Program-made: the position numbers and the translations under genes
Notes under the pieces: generated by a model
What the model saw: only the letters and a program-made list of their open reading frames with translations
What the model was told of the DNA's origin: nothing
Databases searched by the model: none
Shown here: piece by piece, positions 23,886 to 36,368 of the stretch
How the letters are laid out: each line of letters starts with the position of its first letter
Position numbering within the stretch: the stretch's first letter is position 1
NCBI GenBank assembly: GCA_021307315.1
Contig: JAJSPD010000146.1
Span: 1 to 55,394 of the forward strand
Direction: 5' to 3'
Source: Bisporella sp. PMI_857
Taxonomy: Eukaryota > Ascomycota > Leotiomycetes > Helotiales > Helotiaceae
Length of the DNA stretch: 55,394 nt

Positions 23886-25906
23886 GTTCACAATTGAAGG
23901 GTTAGGATTAATAACAAGCTGCTGTCCACTCTCTCCAAGCCCCTATAATGGCATCCCAATCACCGCCTCACTGAATCCGTTTATGGCCATTTATATTGTG
24001 TAAAGCTTTAGCTCACCTCCATGTTCTTCTGATGCCAATCACATGATCGTCTCGCTAAGCCTGAAATTGACGAAGGTGTTGTGAGGACTCATGTTGTCAT
24101 CACTTAAAATTGGGTACACATAAGGTACCAGTGTCGCTGCGCTACCGCCTCGTAGGGCTTTCAAATGACACAATTACTTGCCAGTCGCCCAGCTAGTTGT
24201 GGAGTTCGTAAGGCACGTCCTTGGAGTTCTTCCGGCCTTTTGCCGCTTGGGTTGATGCCATTTTGAAGAATTGAATGGTTGGTGGTCTTGTTCTGTAAAG
24301 AGGTAGCTTTAGGAAGTGTCGTCTGCGAACAGACATGACGTAGGTGAAATGTTGGACGTTGGAGGTGTGAATATTGAGGTATTAATTTCTGTCTGGTAGG
24401 ACCTGAACAAGTCGGGCACCGATATGGATGCACCACAGAGCAGGGGTAAGCTCGCTAAAATATACCCTTGAATCACAGCTTGCCGCATACGCTTAGCCAG
24501 GTTCACTTGCAAGTATAATGGTGATAAGGCATGGCCGAAGACAGAATGGGCGATATTGATTCAAGCATGCGTCGTACTATTTGCTCCCTGTTTCTCCATC
24601 GCCACCTTCTAGCAGGTTTTTGTTGCTATATCAGTTTTTAACCCACGTTTCATCACCATCCAGCATTTTACTGCTGTTTCAGTCCCTTTTCCTTATTCCC
24701 ACCAAAGTCGTTCCTCGAAGCCTTTCCACTCCATCCTAAACCTCAACTGCTCTCTTAGCACTCCTTATGGTTACAACCTGCCGTAACTCAAACCTCCGGA
24801 TCATAGCTCTAGCATCGAAAAGTAGCAGTGTTCTTTCCACCTCTTTAGTCGCGCAACTTGCATAAAGATAGAATTACGGACATGCTATGTCTATATCAAC
24901 AATGGAGCCAAGGGCGGGCAGGTAAAACGTAATAGTAGACTTATAACACGCAGGAGCGTGAATGTACATGACGGATTTAGAACCAGCCCCCCACCTATAA
25001 GAGCCATCTAACCGCTACTCCCCTCGGCGTATCTGGCGTAGCCCTGGCAGCTGGGTTCATAGCAGCTGGGAACAATTATATCAAGAAAATGATGGAAAAT
25101 AGTGAACGAACTTACAAGTTTGCCAGGATTTTAGGAGAGGATCAGCGGGATCAGCCACCAGTGCTACTAGTAGCTGTAGGGTATCCGACAAGGAAAGAGA
25201 CGATCAGGTGGGATGAGAAATGCGTCATGAAATTTTATAGCTGGATGGTGCAGATGATTCAAGACGTTGAGTGTAGAAATTGGATTTAAATGTGACAGAA
25301 TGGATAGCTATTTTGTACTTCCGAAAGATCTGGTAGGCTCAATTCTGACCTCAAAGCTGATTTCCGAAATTGATGGCAAGCCTCGTGATGCAAGGAACCG
25401 TGAGAAGTACAAGATCGTGGAAGGCCGACCCATCTAGCACTACCGGCACCTCAAGTCCCGAGCTGGCGTAGCCGATGTCCTGGTGTTACCAATCGTGCCT
25501 TGTTATTTATATCTACCTATAATAGCGAATTTGCTTTGTGCTCCATATTACGCGCCTTGCGACCAGCAGTGCCCGGCTGACAGGTGGAGGTCCTGGCCGT
25601 TCATGACCCTTGAGTCCGCACTTCTGAGAACAAGCGAGCCACTCATCCCTCCCTTCCCGTCTTGAGCTGCGAGAGTCGTAATACTAGGTACGGCAGATTG
25701 GCCGTTTCCATACTGGCTAAGGGTACCGCTCATGAATTCATATTAACACCAATGCTAAAGCGACTGTGAACGATAAAAGAATTCATTTCAAAGGAAGGCT
25801 AGTCTCCGACTCGCCACTTAGAAGACCGCAACTAGAAAGTGAAAATAGCCCTATACAATAATGGCATCTCTCAAACATTGCTTTCCCGAGATATAAGCAA
25901 CTTGCT
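23886..25906. other. intergenic, unassigned
   Basis: About 2 kb without a recognisable gene. A plus-strand open stretch around 25000-25290 (F-I-A-A-G-N-N-Y-I-K-K-M-M then a 66-codon frame) has plausible composition, but no family is recognised and it ends without clear continuation. No transposon ends seen. Confidence 0.35.
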
Positions 25907-28900
25907 CTAAGTCGTCGGATACGCGAAGTTACTCTTGCACCAGTCCCCCCTGCTGTTAGCCATATCCTCAATCGCGTCCTTTTGCGTTTTGGCCAAGTCT
26001 TCATATTGATCGCGATGCCGTTCATCAGTGCTGAGAAACTCAGCATAAATCTGCAGCCGCTTTCTAGCGTTTGCAAACCCCTTCTCATAGAAATCCTTGA
26101 ACCACGCCTCATGCTCAGCTCTGAATGAGGCAAGTCCTTCAGGCTTCACCTTGATTCGTGTGTCCATTTCAATACTGCAATTCGTAAGTAAGGCTTCAGG
26201 AGTTAGGCAAGGTCACTGTTACAGGACGGATTCGATGGCTTTGATTGTCTTCTTCAGCCTGTCTTGGATGTCGGCGTGGCTCATGTATTCGCAAACAGTG
26301 ACGATGCGGCCTAGTTGGCAGGCCAGGTATTCTGCGGTATTCACGTCACCATTTGTTCTTTTACCAATCTTTTTGAATTGACCGTCGATTTCTTTTTCAT
26401 CGAACATCTGATTAGCGGCCAGAATTAGCAGACTATTACTCTTGATTGTGGAGAGGTTACTAGCCAGATTTTTCCAGCTATTTTGCTTATTAGGGAGAAG
26501 TGCCATGACCTTGTTTCTCGTGTACTCGGTCCCAATGTTCTGCATCATCTATGGTTTCTTCAAGTTAGTAAAGAATCGATAAGAAAAGTGGCTCTGTGCG
26601 TTTAACAACTTTGTTGGACGCGAAAAATGACGACGCTTAGTGCTTAAAATTGGAATGGGGAGTTTCGTACCGCCTCAGTCCAGTTGGTAGCCTTTTCGTG
26701 GGTAGCGCCATCATCAGAGATATCAGGGTGTGGTGTGTCGATTTGCGGAGTTATCGGGTTTCCAAAAAAGCTGAGAGCGCCAGAACAATCGCTTTTGAAG
26801 TAATTCTCCTGGATCCTATTAAGATATTTGACAACCCAGTTACCCTCATAAACGTGTTCAGCTGTATGTTAGGTTAGCTAGCGGCAAAATAAATTTGCTT
26901 TTGAAGAAGTGAGGATACTTACTCGCCCAGCTGTCACGTTCCACGACTCCTTCGTCTTCCCCGTCACCCTTTTTTATTTTCCATGTGTCAACGGGGCAGG
27001 CTTTGTCATCGCATTTCATGAGGGGTATCATGGTTGCGACAGTATTTGCTGCACTACAGATCTCAACCGGAGGTGGGTAATGCTGAACCCTGATCTTCTG
27101 CGTTCTATATGGCTCTTCTCCCTTCTTGTTGTTGCAAGCAATCCAATACGGCTGTCTACTGCTACTCGGTTTCCTCTTGGACAAACTGGAGGGTACCAAG
27201 CCGCTTCTTCTGTTGACACTGTATGGCTGTCTCGGCACTAGATCAGTTCTTTTCTTCTTTTGGTCTTGTGGTGGTAGATTTGGGTCCTGGTATTCGGAAT
27301 CCTCTGGGTCCGGTTCCTCAACACAGGAGCCCTGGGATCTCTCCCCGAAGGAAAGGCAAAGTTGTGGGAACTCATAAAGAACGGGTGACTCGAAAAGTGG
27401 AACGTTGAGGAACACTTTTTTATCACCACCGACCTCCGTGTAACCTTCCAGGTACAAGCTCGCCCCGAGACTAGCATCAATTTTTATACCCCAAGGATTC
27501 TGGTTATTCGGACAGAATCCGACACCGTCGACGTTGCCTTGGAGCGATCAGTCACAAACTTTCTAAGCATCTTCGATAAAGATGTAGACTTACTGTACCC
27601 AGCTGAGGCCTCGATGGTAATATCAGGGACTCGGAGGCCAATGTCGACATTAACGCCATTCTCCTCTATGAAGTATGGTAAGCATTATGTCGAAAGGCGG
27701 CTAATTTCCATACCGAAAACTTCAAGGGTCACGGCGACCGCAATTTCCGTGTAAACATGAACCTCAGCATCAATCATTGCTTGAATTTCAAGGGGTTGGG
27801 TTTCGATATCTGGAAGCCAGCCGGAAATCTCAAGCGCTTTTTCGGCTGTAAGATCAACCTAAATGTGCTGTGGTCAGCAACGTACAGGTAATAGGTGTAA
27901 GAGCTTATATGCCTTTGCGATACTCGAATCAGGGATAACAGCCGAGATGCCCGTAGTCAACGAAGCAGTACCTCCAATATAATCGACTTGGAAACCAGCG
28001 TTTATTTGGATGTTCGGTCCAAAAGTCAGTACCCCAGGCACTCTCCATCCTGAGGGCAACGGTAGCGTCAACAGAGTAAATTCCTGCTTATAGGGGTTCT
28101 TCACAAAATCGAGGTGACCCTCAAACGCAACCTCGAGATTCAGATCTGCCCGCACACCGGAAGGCTTGGCTGAGATTTCGAATTTCTCCAGACCTCCAAG
28201 ACCAGCCTCGATATGGCCAGCAAAGACAAGCGTGCCGCTCGTTCCGCATTGGACACAATTGATGCCGAGGTTTGCCTTCACGTTAGGCTTAGAGAAGTTC
28301 CAATGGGCTATCTTCTCGGGGAAGGTAGTGGTGAGGTCAAGCGTGAAGGCCTTGTTCAAACTGATATCAAACAAACGCTTGTCGATATCGCTGATTTCGT
28401 CGCGAGCGCCGATTTGACCAGGAATGAAGTCTCCAAAATCTAGGATCATCGTATTCGACACCTTCTGCCAGGTACTTTTGAGAGCGTTCAAAGTGATAGT
28501 CTGTTTCTTGTCATCAAAAACAGCGTTGCTGACAACCCAAGGATCCCGGTTCCGCTTGTCACCACAGCCTTCCCAGCTACTGATGAGAACGAAGGATCGG
28601 AGGTTATTGAAGTTTACCCAATTCCAGGATATCTTCGCAGCAAGGTAGGCAAGTGGAAAGCGGAATTTCACTACTATCTTCTCAGAGCAGGTAACTGAAT
28701 CGAGAGTGAAAGCAAATTTGTCCATGTCAATAATGGTTTCATCTTGTTTAGAAGTGACGACAACGCTGACGACAGTTTGCTTTTGGGTTGGTTCTTAACT
28801 GCACATTAGTCAAAGATCTAGCAATTGGAATAAAGTGCAAGTTTACTATCGGAAGACGTCCACATGAGCTGCTCTTTAGTCTGCAAGCGTAGAGACGAAT

Positions 28901-29048
28901 CGTAGTCTTCGGCCCGTTTGGCGAGAGCATGTTCGGCATCCCAGATTTCTCGTGGTAACGGTATCAGGTCGACGAGCGGATTATTGACAGCTGCAGCAGT
29001 AAGCTGCAATAGCCACAACGCCACAAGGGTGGAGAGATGACATAGCAT
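25907..29048 (-). CDS. large secreted protein of unknown function, eight exons
   Basis: Exons 29048-28847, 28793-27913, 27858-27714, 27665-27594, 27537-26923, 26861-26671, 26548-26223 and 26174-25907 join in frame to 899 residues. The start at 29048 gives a signal peptide (M-L-C-H-L-S-T-L-V-A-L-W-L-L-Q-L-T-A-A). A beta-rich region follows, with paired Cys (C-V-Q-C-G), then a linker with many Pro and basic residues, then V-E-I-C-S-A-A-N-T-V-A-T-M-I, H-V-Y-E-G-N-W and a helical C-terminus. This arrangement resembles the non-catalytic DUF7029/DUF7223-type extracellular proteins found alone or behind GH18 chitinase domains in fungi; that assignment is tentative. Intron 27912-27859 has a GC rather than GT donor. 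Intron 27713-27666 (48 bp) removes an apparent stop. No lesion remains. Confidence 0.7.
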
Positions 29049-30686
29049 GTCGATGCTAATCGAATTTGAGTCTATAGAGGAGAATATGAGATCCAATCGA
29101 CGACTCCTTAGCCGTGAAAAGTTGCGGAATGATTTGCCTTATGCCGGACGATTGATCGAGGCTCATGAAGAATGTCGCTGGATTTATACCTCCAGCCCTC
29201 CAAGGCTGCCATCAGGGGGGAGGTAATACAACTTCATCTCCGGCCATCAGCTGGATAACATCGAGATATCCAACTACCCCGATACCATGTATTTGATAAG
29301 CTACGGGTAATTGACGCTCACCCCCATTAGGACCAAATTAAAGAACCACATTCCCTAATTTCTGAATCTTACTCAGGCACACCGAATTAACGTTCGTTCG
29401 TAAATGTAGGTCAAAATAACAAGAGAGCCCCTCATGAAAGTATAGAAAGTAAGACTTCTGAACATCCCACCGACCACACTAACAAATACGCAGACAGCAA
29501 GTAATCAAAAGCCATGAACGCGAGGAACCTAGCTCAGATAGGAATAAAGGAGGCTAGTAAACCCTAGGGAGCCTCTTAATTCGCGAGCACGTGTAGCTGG
29601 TGTAGTGATGCAGCCGCATTGTATATGGTGGGAAATCATTCCCTGATTCTGAGCCCTGAAGTGACCCCTGAAAACCACCCGAGCTGTCTATCATCTGGCC
29701 TATCATCAGTAGCGACCGACATGCAGAAGTAGAGATAATCAGTTTCTCGGAGACGCTACACGCTCCAATCGCTCTACCACGCCAGTACTCCGGCGATACT
29801 ACGTAAATCACCCGCGAATTGAGAGTTTTTGTTTCGTTATGCCAATATACATTATCTTAGCTGCCGAGTCCTGAAACAAGAGGGGCCAACTCCAAGCTGA
29901 TCATCAACCGACTTTTGGGGGCTATTAATATCTTCTTGGTGTATGCTTGGCCTACAAGTACTTTTGTGAGGACTACATCATAAGATTTGCCTAGAGTAAG
30001 AAAGTATGATATAGTTGTGGAGTTCCCCCGACGTGCAGGCCATGTTTTCTTGGCAGGGCCACTTCCCCAGAAAGACCAGAAAGAAGGGATTCCACCATGC
30101 ATAAAATGTTCGGAGACTTTTCCAGAAGAGGGGATAGCTGCGATCTCCGGTTGTTCCTGTCGGGTGGCAGCCACTTGGCGCAATCCTTCCCGAGGCTTTA
30201 TCAACTAGTGCGAAACGAAATAGGGATACACAAGGGACGAAGCAGAGTTGTTTCGTTGAAGAGAAATATGGTACAGTCATATAGAAAGCTGAACAGAACG
30301 TGACTTCAAGATTGTAACGTTGCGCTCGTCTGCTTGTCATGTCTCGATGCGGGGTACGCCCTTTGCTGTGTTCTATTTTCAACTCAATGGGACGCCGCGA
30401 TCAAGCAAAACACAGACTAGACTTCAAAGTTGAGAGCGACTACAGTGTCGCTACAAGATCAATGCTATCTAAGTCTAAAGCATAGTGAGAAACAGCAATA
30501 GATTCTTCTTTGCAGGAAACGACTCTATCGGGAACTTGGCTGAGATATTGATTGCTGTAGGATCTTGTGATGGACAGAATTATCAGCAATTCTCAAATGA
30601 ACCTCATTAGATTTTACATAATACCGATCATCGAGTCCTCAACCCCCCAAACCAAGCGCCTGCACCCCCGACCACCCTGAGCCCCC
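29049..30686. other. intergenic, no gene recognised
   Basis: Promoter side of the large secreted protein and 3' side of the DUF4246 gene. Overlapping short frames at 29857-30382 on both strands show no family motif. No tRNA could be folded in spite of a weakly tRNA-like stretch near 29700-29790. Confidence 0.4.
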
Positions 30687-32951
30687 TCAATGTTCGCACA
30701 AACTGAACTCAGTATGCTCAAACGCATTCTTATGCTTTGTGACATAAACACTCCTCTCCTCCATCAACTTCAACCTAATCTCTCTCGCCTCCTGCATGCC
30801 AATCGGAAACTCGTCCACAGACTCAAAAACCTTCTCTTTCAGCTCCTCACTTAATAACGCTATGCCCTTCCCACCTTTATTGAACTCCTTTACAACCTCG
30901 TCTGCCCACCAATCTCTCTGCTGGGGTGGTACATTGGCCGTTGATATTACTCTGATGCCCGGATCCACCAAAAATAGCGCGAGGATTTTGCGATGTCCGG
31001 GTATCGACGGGTCAGCGAGCTTGAATGGTTGAACTTGGTGCTGAAGCAGGTTGGGGAAGGTAAGGAGTCGGCCGGGCGTGCACGCAACGGACCCAATTTC
31101 TTGGACTGCCATCTCAGTCTCTATGCCAAAGACGGCGGACATGAATGAGTGTTCGCTTTGGGGGTAGCTGATGTCGCCAGCATCGTAAGTGCTGGATTGC
31201 TGGCGAAAAGCGAGGCGGCTAGAGATTATGTTCTCCGTGTCATAGTAGTAAAGGGCTGTTGAACAGATATGTTCATTCTGGCTCCCGTATTAGTATATCT
31301 AGCGAAAAGAAACTTCGCGAAGATGAGATGCAGATGAAAGCGTACCAATTGACCCTCAACATGCCATGTTCCGCCCTCATACTCTGGCTTATCGGGTGTA
31401 AGTTCAATGTTTGCAAGCTTGACAATAATCTGCAGCCCGCGGTGTGCATAATCCCTCTTCAGATCAACCGAATGTTCGGCTATTGGAAGTTCCGGAGGCG
31501 TGAACTCTTCCGGCTCTGGAAGCACAACACGACGAACAGACCGGCACCACTCCTCTCGACGTTGCCAAAAGTCATCTTCGCCTTCTCCGTCTTGCTGCTG
31601 CGGTTTTTCCTTTTCGGGAAAATTTTCTGGATCCGGATCATATTGGACACTGCTATATTCGATACGTGCGCGTTCTTGATAGTACTCTAGGTTGTACGCT
31701 TTTTGCGGGGTAAGGGTTATGTTCCAGAGTGGAATGGCTGCTGTGACGACGTCTTCGATTATTGAGTAGAGATTTTTGTTTCGTTGGGGATGGAGATTGT
31801 TAATATAACTCGTAAACCTATTGAAGTCAATATGCCAATTTCCCATCGGTATGTCGGAATTGGGCATACTTTACTTTGCCGTCCATCGAGATCATCACAT
31901 CGCTAGGAAGCCACTGGAAATTCCTCGAGTAAGGAGGTGGGAGCACGCGCCCCGCATTCCTACCATGGAAATACGAATCTTTGATATCAAGTGCAGTTTC
32001 CTCCTCTGGTCGAATTGGAATAATACTCCCCTCCCCGCATTTTGTGATACAATCTGTGAGGTCAATTATGTAATCCGACACGACGCGAGTTCGTCCATAG
32101 ATCAGCGGGAACAAAGATGGATGTACCAAATCAAGAACCTTTCCATCGGATCCTGGATGGTGGTCTCTGTAAACCTCCGGGACTTCCTCTAAGTCTCGAA
32201 CGGCTGCCTGGAGAGCTGCTTTGGTGGCTTCAGGAACTGCATTGTCAGACTTCACAACATAGCCAGGAAGCACCGCAACAGCTCCAGAGTCCTTGAAAAG
32301 CCTTGCCTTGAACCGAAGTTCTTCAATAACCCAGTCGGCCATTTTCTGGGTGACATCAACATTTGGATTCGCCATGGCTTCACTTTTCCACTTTTCAGCA
32401 ATATCATAGTTGAATACCTAACACAGTCAACAATTTGATAAGAAGCGTGCGGGTGTAACCCTCCTTCTCTTCCCAACCGGGTTTATCCGTCAAGGCGTCC
32501 ATGATATGAAGCATAGTGAGCTCTCTTTTGGTGATAAGACGCATGCTTTATAATGATAAGCAGAGTCCAATGAATCGGAGCTGTCCGTGGCTCACGCAAC
32601 ATATCCACCATCCCCATTTTCATCAATGCTATTCAACGCAGTACGAAAGAGGGCCTGACCCTCTCCTTTCTGGGGGACTTCCACGTGGGACTTACTTGTC
32701 ATATCGTATTTGCTCTCTGCTGGGTGGGGGCGGAAGTTGAGCGGAAGATTGAGTCCTGGGAGGTCGAACCGTAAGAATGGGACTTCGGTGATTGACATAT
32801 TACCTGATTGGCCCTTTGGCAAGACTTGCTGTTGGGTGTACTCTTGCCGGATGTTGAATGAGGTCAGACTGCGTGTCGTTAGTTGAATGCAGAAGGCTTT
32901 ACGCAGTGGCGCCAGTTGTTGGATGCTGGTACTTCGGCGAAGTTTAGCCAT
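30687..32951 (-). CDS. DUF4246 family protein, one suspect junction
   Basis: Conserved fungal protein of about 683 residues of unknown biochemical role. Exons 32951-32596, 32545-32460, 32417-31870, 31817-31346 and 31277-30687. Family landmarks: L-P-G-L-N-L-P-L-N-F-R-P-H, M-D-A-L-T-D-K-P-G-W, W-V-I-E-E-L-R-F-K-A, S-Y-I-N-N-L-H-P-Q, G-G-T-W-H-V-E-G, S-T-A-L-Y-Y-Y-D-T-E-N and L-T-F-P-N-L-L-Q-H-Q-V-Q-P-F. The last blocks, H-V-E-G and the later H-Q-V region, look like the His positions of a double-stranded beta-helix dioxygenase fold (inference). Four introns fit consensus; the one at 32459-32418 leaves the frame off by one, as if the G-run near 32460 had one base too many. Start at 32951 or at an internal Met near 32798 (M-S-I-T-E-V-P). 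Confidence 0.75.
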
Positions 32952-34492
32952 GCAAGAATGAATGTGAGAAAATTATATTCCAATGCAAATGGCTGGAGCT
33001 TAGGTGAAGTTCATACCCAATGCGCTTGGAGCCGCAAATTCTAGGCACCAATCTCAAAATAGACAACGCTGTTAAGCGGCCAGCTTGCCAGAATCTCACG
33101 CTGCTTTAACGCTTGTGGACCCAGCTCTAGAAAGGCATCCCATCCAAGTTCAACAACGTTCTTTTTCCCATTCTCGCATTTTGAATGTCTTTGGTGTCCC
33201 TCCATCTTCCACCCCCTATCCTCTAAACCTCTTGCTTATCCTCTCTCTATTACCTCTCCTCGATCCATCTTTTCACTGCCCCACCTAAATCTCCTACCTT
33301 TCGAACCTATTGCGGCAGATCCAGTCAGCATGCGTCGTCGCTGTCAACGGTCACTTACCTCCTCTGCTAGTGAAAGTATGACACCAATGTAGAGAGCTCC
33401 TTCGAGACTAAGGATAAGGTAGGGTCGACTGATTCTGGATATCAACTTGGCAGACTATGATTCTATTGTCGGAGGAGGTGATAAAGGTGGACAAAGAGAG
33501 GGGCCGCCCACTAGAATACTACCTCAACTAGGAATGTGAGTTGATGAGTCCGACTACATGGCCGAGAATTATAGCGACGGCAGCTGCCCCCTCTGAGATT
33601 CATAGAAGAACGATTTTCCTATTAGTTGTGTCCGTCGTTCTGCCTGCAGCCCTACTTACATCGATCTAATTGGTTCTCTGGTATTACGGATACGCATAGA
33701 AAGATCCCAAACGGATGATGAGTGATATTTCCTTCCACGCCACTAATGCTTTCTTCGACTAGCTGCCGAATCAGCGTCGAGGGAAAGGGGAGAGGAGGGT
33801 CCATGGTGTCCGGTTAGCCAACACCCTCGGGACATACTAGAAGGTCTTTTGGCTCGTGCATGAGAGGATGAATGGTAATAAGATCAAGGGAGGGAACTGC
33901 TCAACGGTCTCTTGGAACTAGGTAGATGGTGCGAGGATGAGGTACAAAGAGAGGTGCGGTGGGTTTTGAACTCGGAAGAGAATCAGTTGGAAAGCAAGAT
34001 TTTGAGTTGAACTGCTCAGAATTTGGTACTCAGAATATTCCTTGACAATATCATATCGTTGTGGGACGAGATTTTGCATAAAAAGAGGTCAGTCCTTGTC
34101 TCCAACTTAACAGGGGAATCACACAACAACTTCTGCGCTGCAAGCCAGCCTTATATGCTCATGATATAGCTTAAACAGCGCCACAATATATGGAGAGATA
34201 ACATTGCCTATTGTGATTTCTGCCGATCGAAATGAGGGCGCGGAAATGCTAAACGTTTTCTTGCTACATCGGCCCCTTCTCTCGCGTAGGCTTTGCCACC
34301 AAGCGACGTTGTGAGGAACACAATTATTATTGAGACTAAGCTCTCCCTTAATAGGCACTAAGTATCCATGGGCTCAGCCGAGGTGGATGCCCTACTGAAC
34401 AGAACTCTAAAAACAAAGCCCACTCTTATATAGCTACGACTATCTGACCTGGCCTCCACCATTATATCTACAAGTCTATATACCATACGTCC
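32952..34492. other. intergenic, no gene recognised
   Basis: Mixed-composition DNA. A C/T-rich tract at 33150-33290 could be a promoter pyrimidine run. Fragments near 33490-33560 have coding-like composition, but no family is recognised. A 79-codon minus frame at 34119-34358 has no motif. Confidence 0.35.
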
Positions 34493-34768
34493 TCATAAGC
34501 ATTCTATTCGGTCCCCAAATTTCGGGTTTACTCCAGTTCTGGCAATGCGCGGCTCAGATACACGAGCCAAACGTCGAGAAAGGTGATCCCTATTGTAGAC
34601 TATATAGAAGTGGCCTTGCCCAATGTAGTTCTCTCGAATCGGCGTCTGATTGCCAACGTATACTGTAATATAAGGATCTGTTGCAACTGTTCTGCGATTA
34701 CATCCACCTCTGGTGGTAACTCGTGTAGTCCTGTGGTCGGAATGCCTAAATTCATATAAAATAGCTGT
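34493..34768 (-). other. unassigned open exon-like frame
   Basis: A 91-codon stop-to-stop frame without an ATG near its beginning. Composition is protein-like (T-V-A-T-D-P-Y-I-T-V-Y-V-G-N-Q-T-P-I, then G-Q-G-H-F-Y-I-V-Y-N-R-D-H, ending G-D-R-I-E-C-L). I recognise no family. It may be an internal or terminal exon of a small gene, or a fragment; no intron partner was established. Confidence 0.3.
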
Positions 34769-36368
34769 TTAGAATGTGTTCGGATCAGGGGGGTATGGCA
34801 AGGAAACGCTCAACTGAGGATACTTGGGATATGAAAATATTAAAGGTTCAACTGTAGCACTTACCGAATGCCAACAACGGTCCAGCCATTGGGTTGAGCA
34901 GCATCTGTGCAGATTTGCTCACATGCAGCTCTACGCCCTGGGTGGTTTCTTTCAGACGGCGGAGGGCATAACTATTCAATCTGCGAGGTCATTATTATTA
35001 GCCGGAGTTCCCGAAAGTAAGAGGGTGTTCGGGGAGGTGAAGACATATAGTTACGCCAGACATGAATGAAATATAATAAATATATAGAAATAATAGATAT
35101 AATATGTAGAAGTGCTAATCGAAGATGTGGAAGCGTCGAGAGTTAGATATCTGTAGTGTACTTTGCAGAAAGTGGAAAGTGAAATAAGTCTATACTCTAG
35201 ACATGAGGCCTGGAAAGGAGTTGATTGACATATTTATATCCGTCACATAGGAGATCATCTGAGTTTGAAAGGAAATCCTCCATGGTACCAGGCGCCAGCC
35301 ATTTCATTGACCAAGTCTGAAATCCCGTTTTGGTCAACTTCATAGCCTACTAAGCAGATTATGCGTTAGGAAGGTCCTGCCGACTTTCCGATTATTTATG
35401 AGTAGCCCCGACATTTCAAAATAGGACTGTGAACCAACTGCATCCCCGGGGACACGTACAATAAATAATGCAAGGAAAGTAATTATTGATGTGGATATGG
35501 AGAGAGAGAAGAGGAGACACTTTGCTTTCGAGGCGACTAGGCGAGGGGCGTCCTTGATCTAGTACAAGACCCCCTTTGTTAACGTTTTGGTATACGACTT
35601 GAGAAAAACTACACTGCACTCGTCCACGAGGTTCTGTGCTCGTTGTTCGAGTGGTGCTTAAATCGCAAACAGTTGCTAATATCTGCGAGAGTAGCCGGGT
35701 ACATACCTGACAATTTTATATAAGCAAACCTAAAGTGGTGAAAGTGGACGGCAGCGGGTTGTCTGTGGGTGACCCATACGTGGTCCAGAAGGGCCACTTT
35801 TATGTAGCCAAACCATGCTGGGCAAGCGCGCACTTTCAATCTCGCCAGGGAATGTACTCGTCCATAACACCCGTTAGATATAGCCTAGCACGGGTTAGAA
35901 AACTGGAAATATCGCGAAATCTCCGACCGAACTGCGGCCGAATAGAGTGCAGCAGGGACATAATTTCTGTTCTTGGGATACATTACTGGAAAAAAATGTT
36001 CGGCTGGCGGCAAAGTGTATTTCTAGCGCTAGGCCACTTTCTCGTCAGCGAAGCTAATCCGGGTAAGTTCTTACTGCTCTTACCTCCAACTTCAGGTATC
36101 AGATTATTTTGAAGAACCAAATTCCGTGACTCTCTTACTCGATAATCAAATAAGAGTCTTTCGTCTGTACAGGATCAAGAACTTTGTACCCACAAGTCAT
36201 TTGACATCATCCCTTCAAAAATTTCTACCTGCTAGATCATTCTCCCACGCGCTTCCAACACCCATCACTTTGCGTTTTGGTATTTTGCAACTGCACATTA
36301 CAACGAAGAACCGCTAGGCTCAGGGAATCTTTCTCCAGAGCTCCATCGACCCGGTGTGGAGTATTAGG
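34769..36368. other. intergenic upstream of kinase, no gene seen
   Basis: Short frames only, including 34824-35069 and 35735-36112 on the plus strand, without family motifs. The final few hundred bases are the probable promoter and leader of the kinase gene. Confidence 0.4.

Noticed and set aside
27685..27687. In-frame TAA in the secreted protein gene
   Set aside because: A 48-bp intron (27713-27666, GTATGG...ATAG) removes it and keeps the frame.
29700..29790. tRNA-like D-arm sequence on the minus strand
   Set aside because: No B box and no cloverleaf pairing.
31818..31869. Frame mismatch in the DUF4246 gene
   Set aside because: Using the donor GTATGC at 31869 restores phase, giving D-G-K-V-K-F-T-S-Y-I-N-N; no lesion there.
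35735..36112. 125-codon plus-strand frame upstream of the kinase
   Set aside because: No family motif, no splice partner; likely chance.
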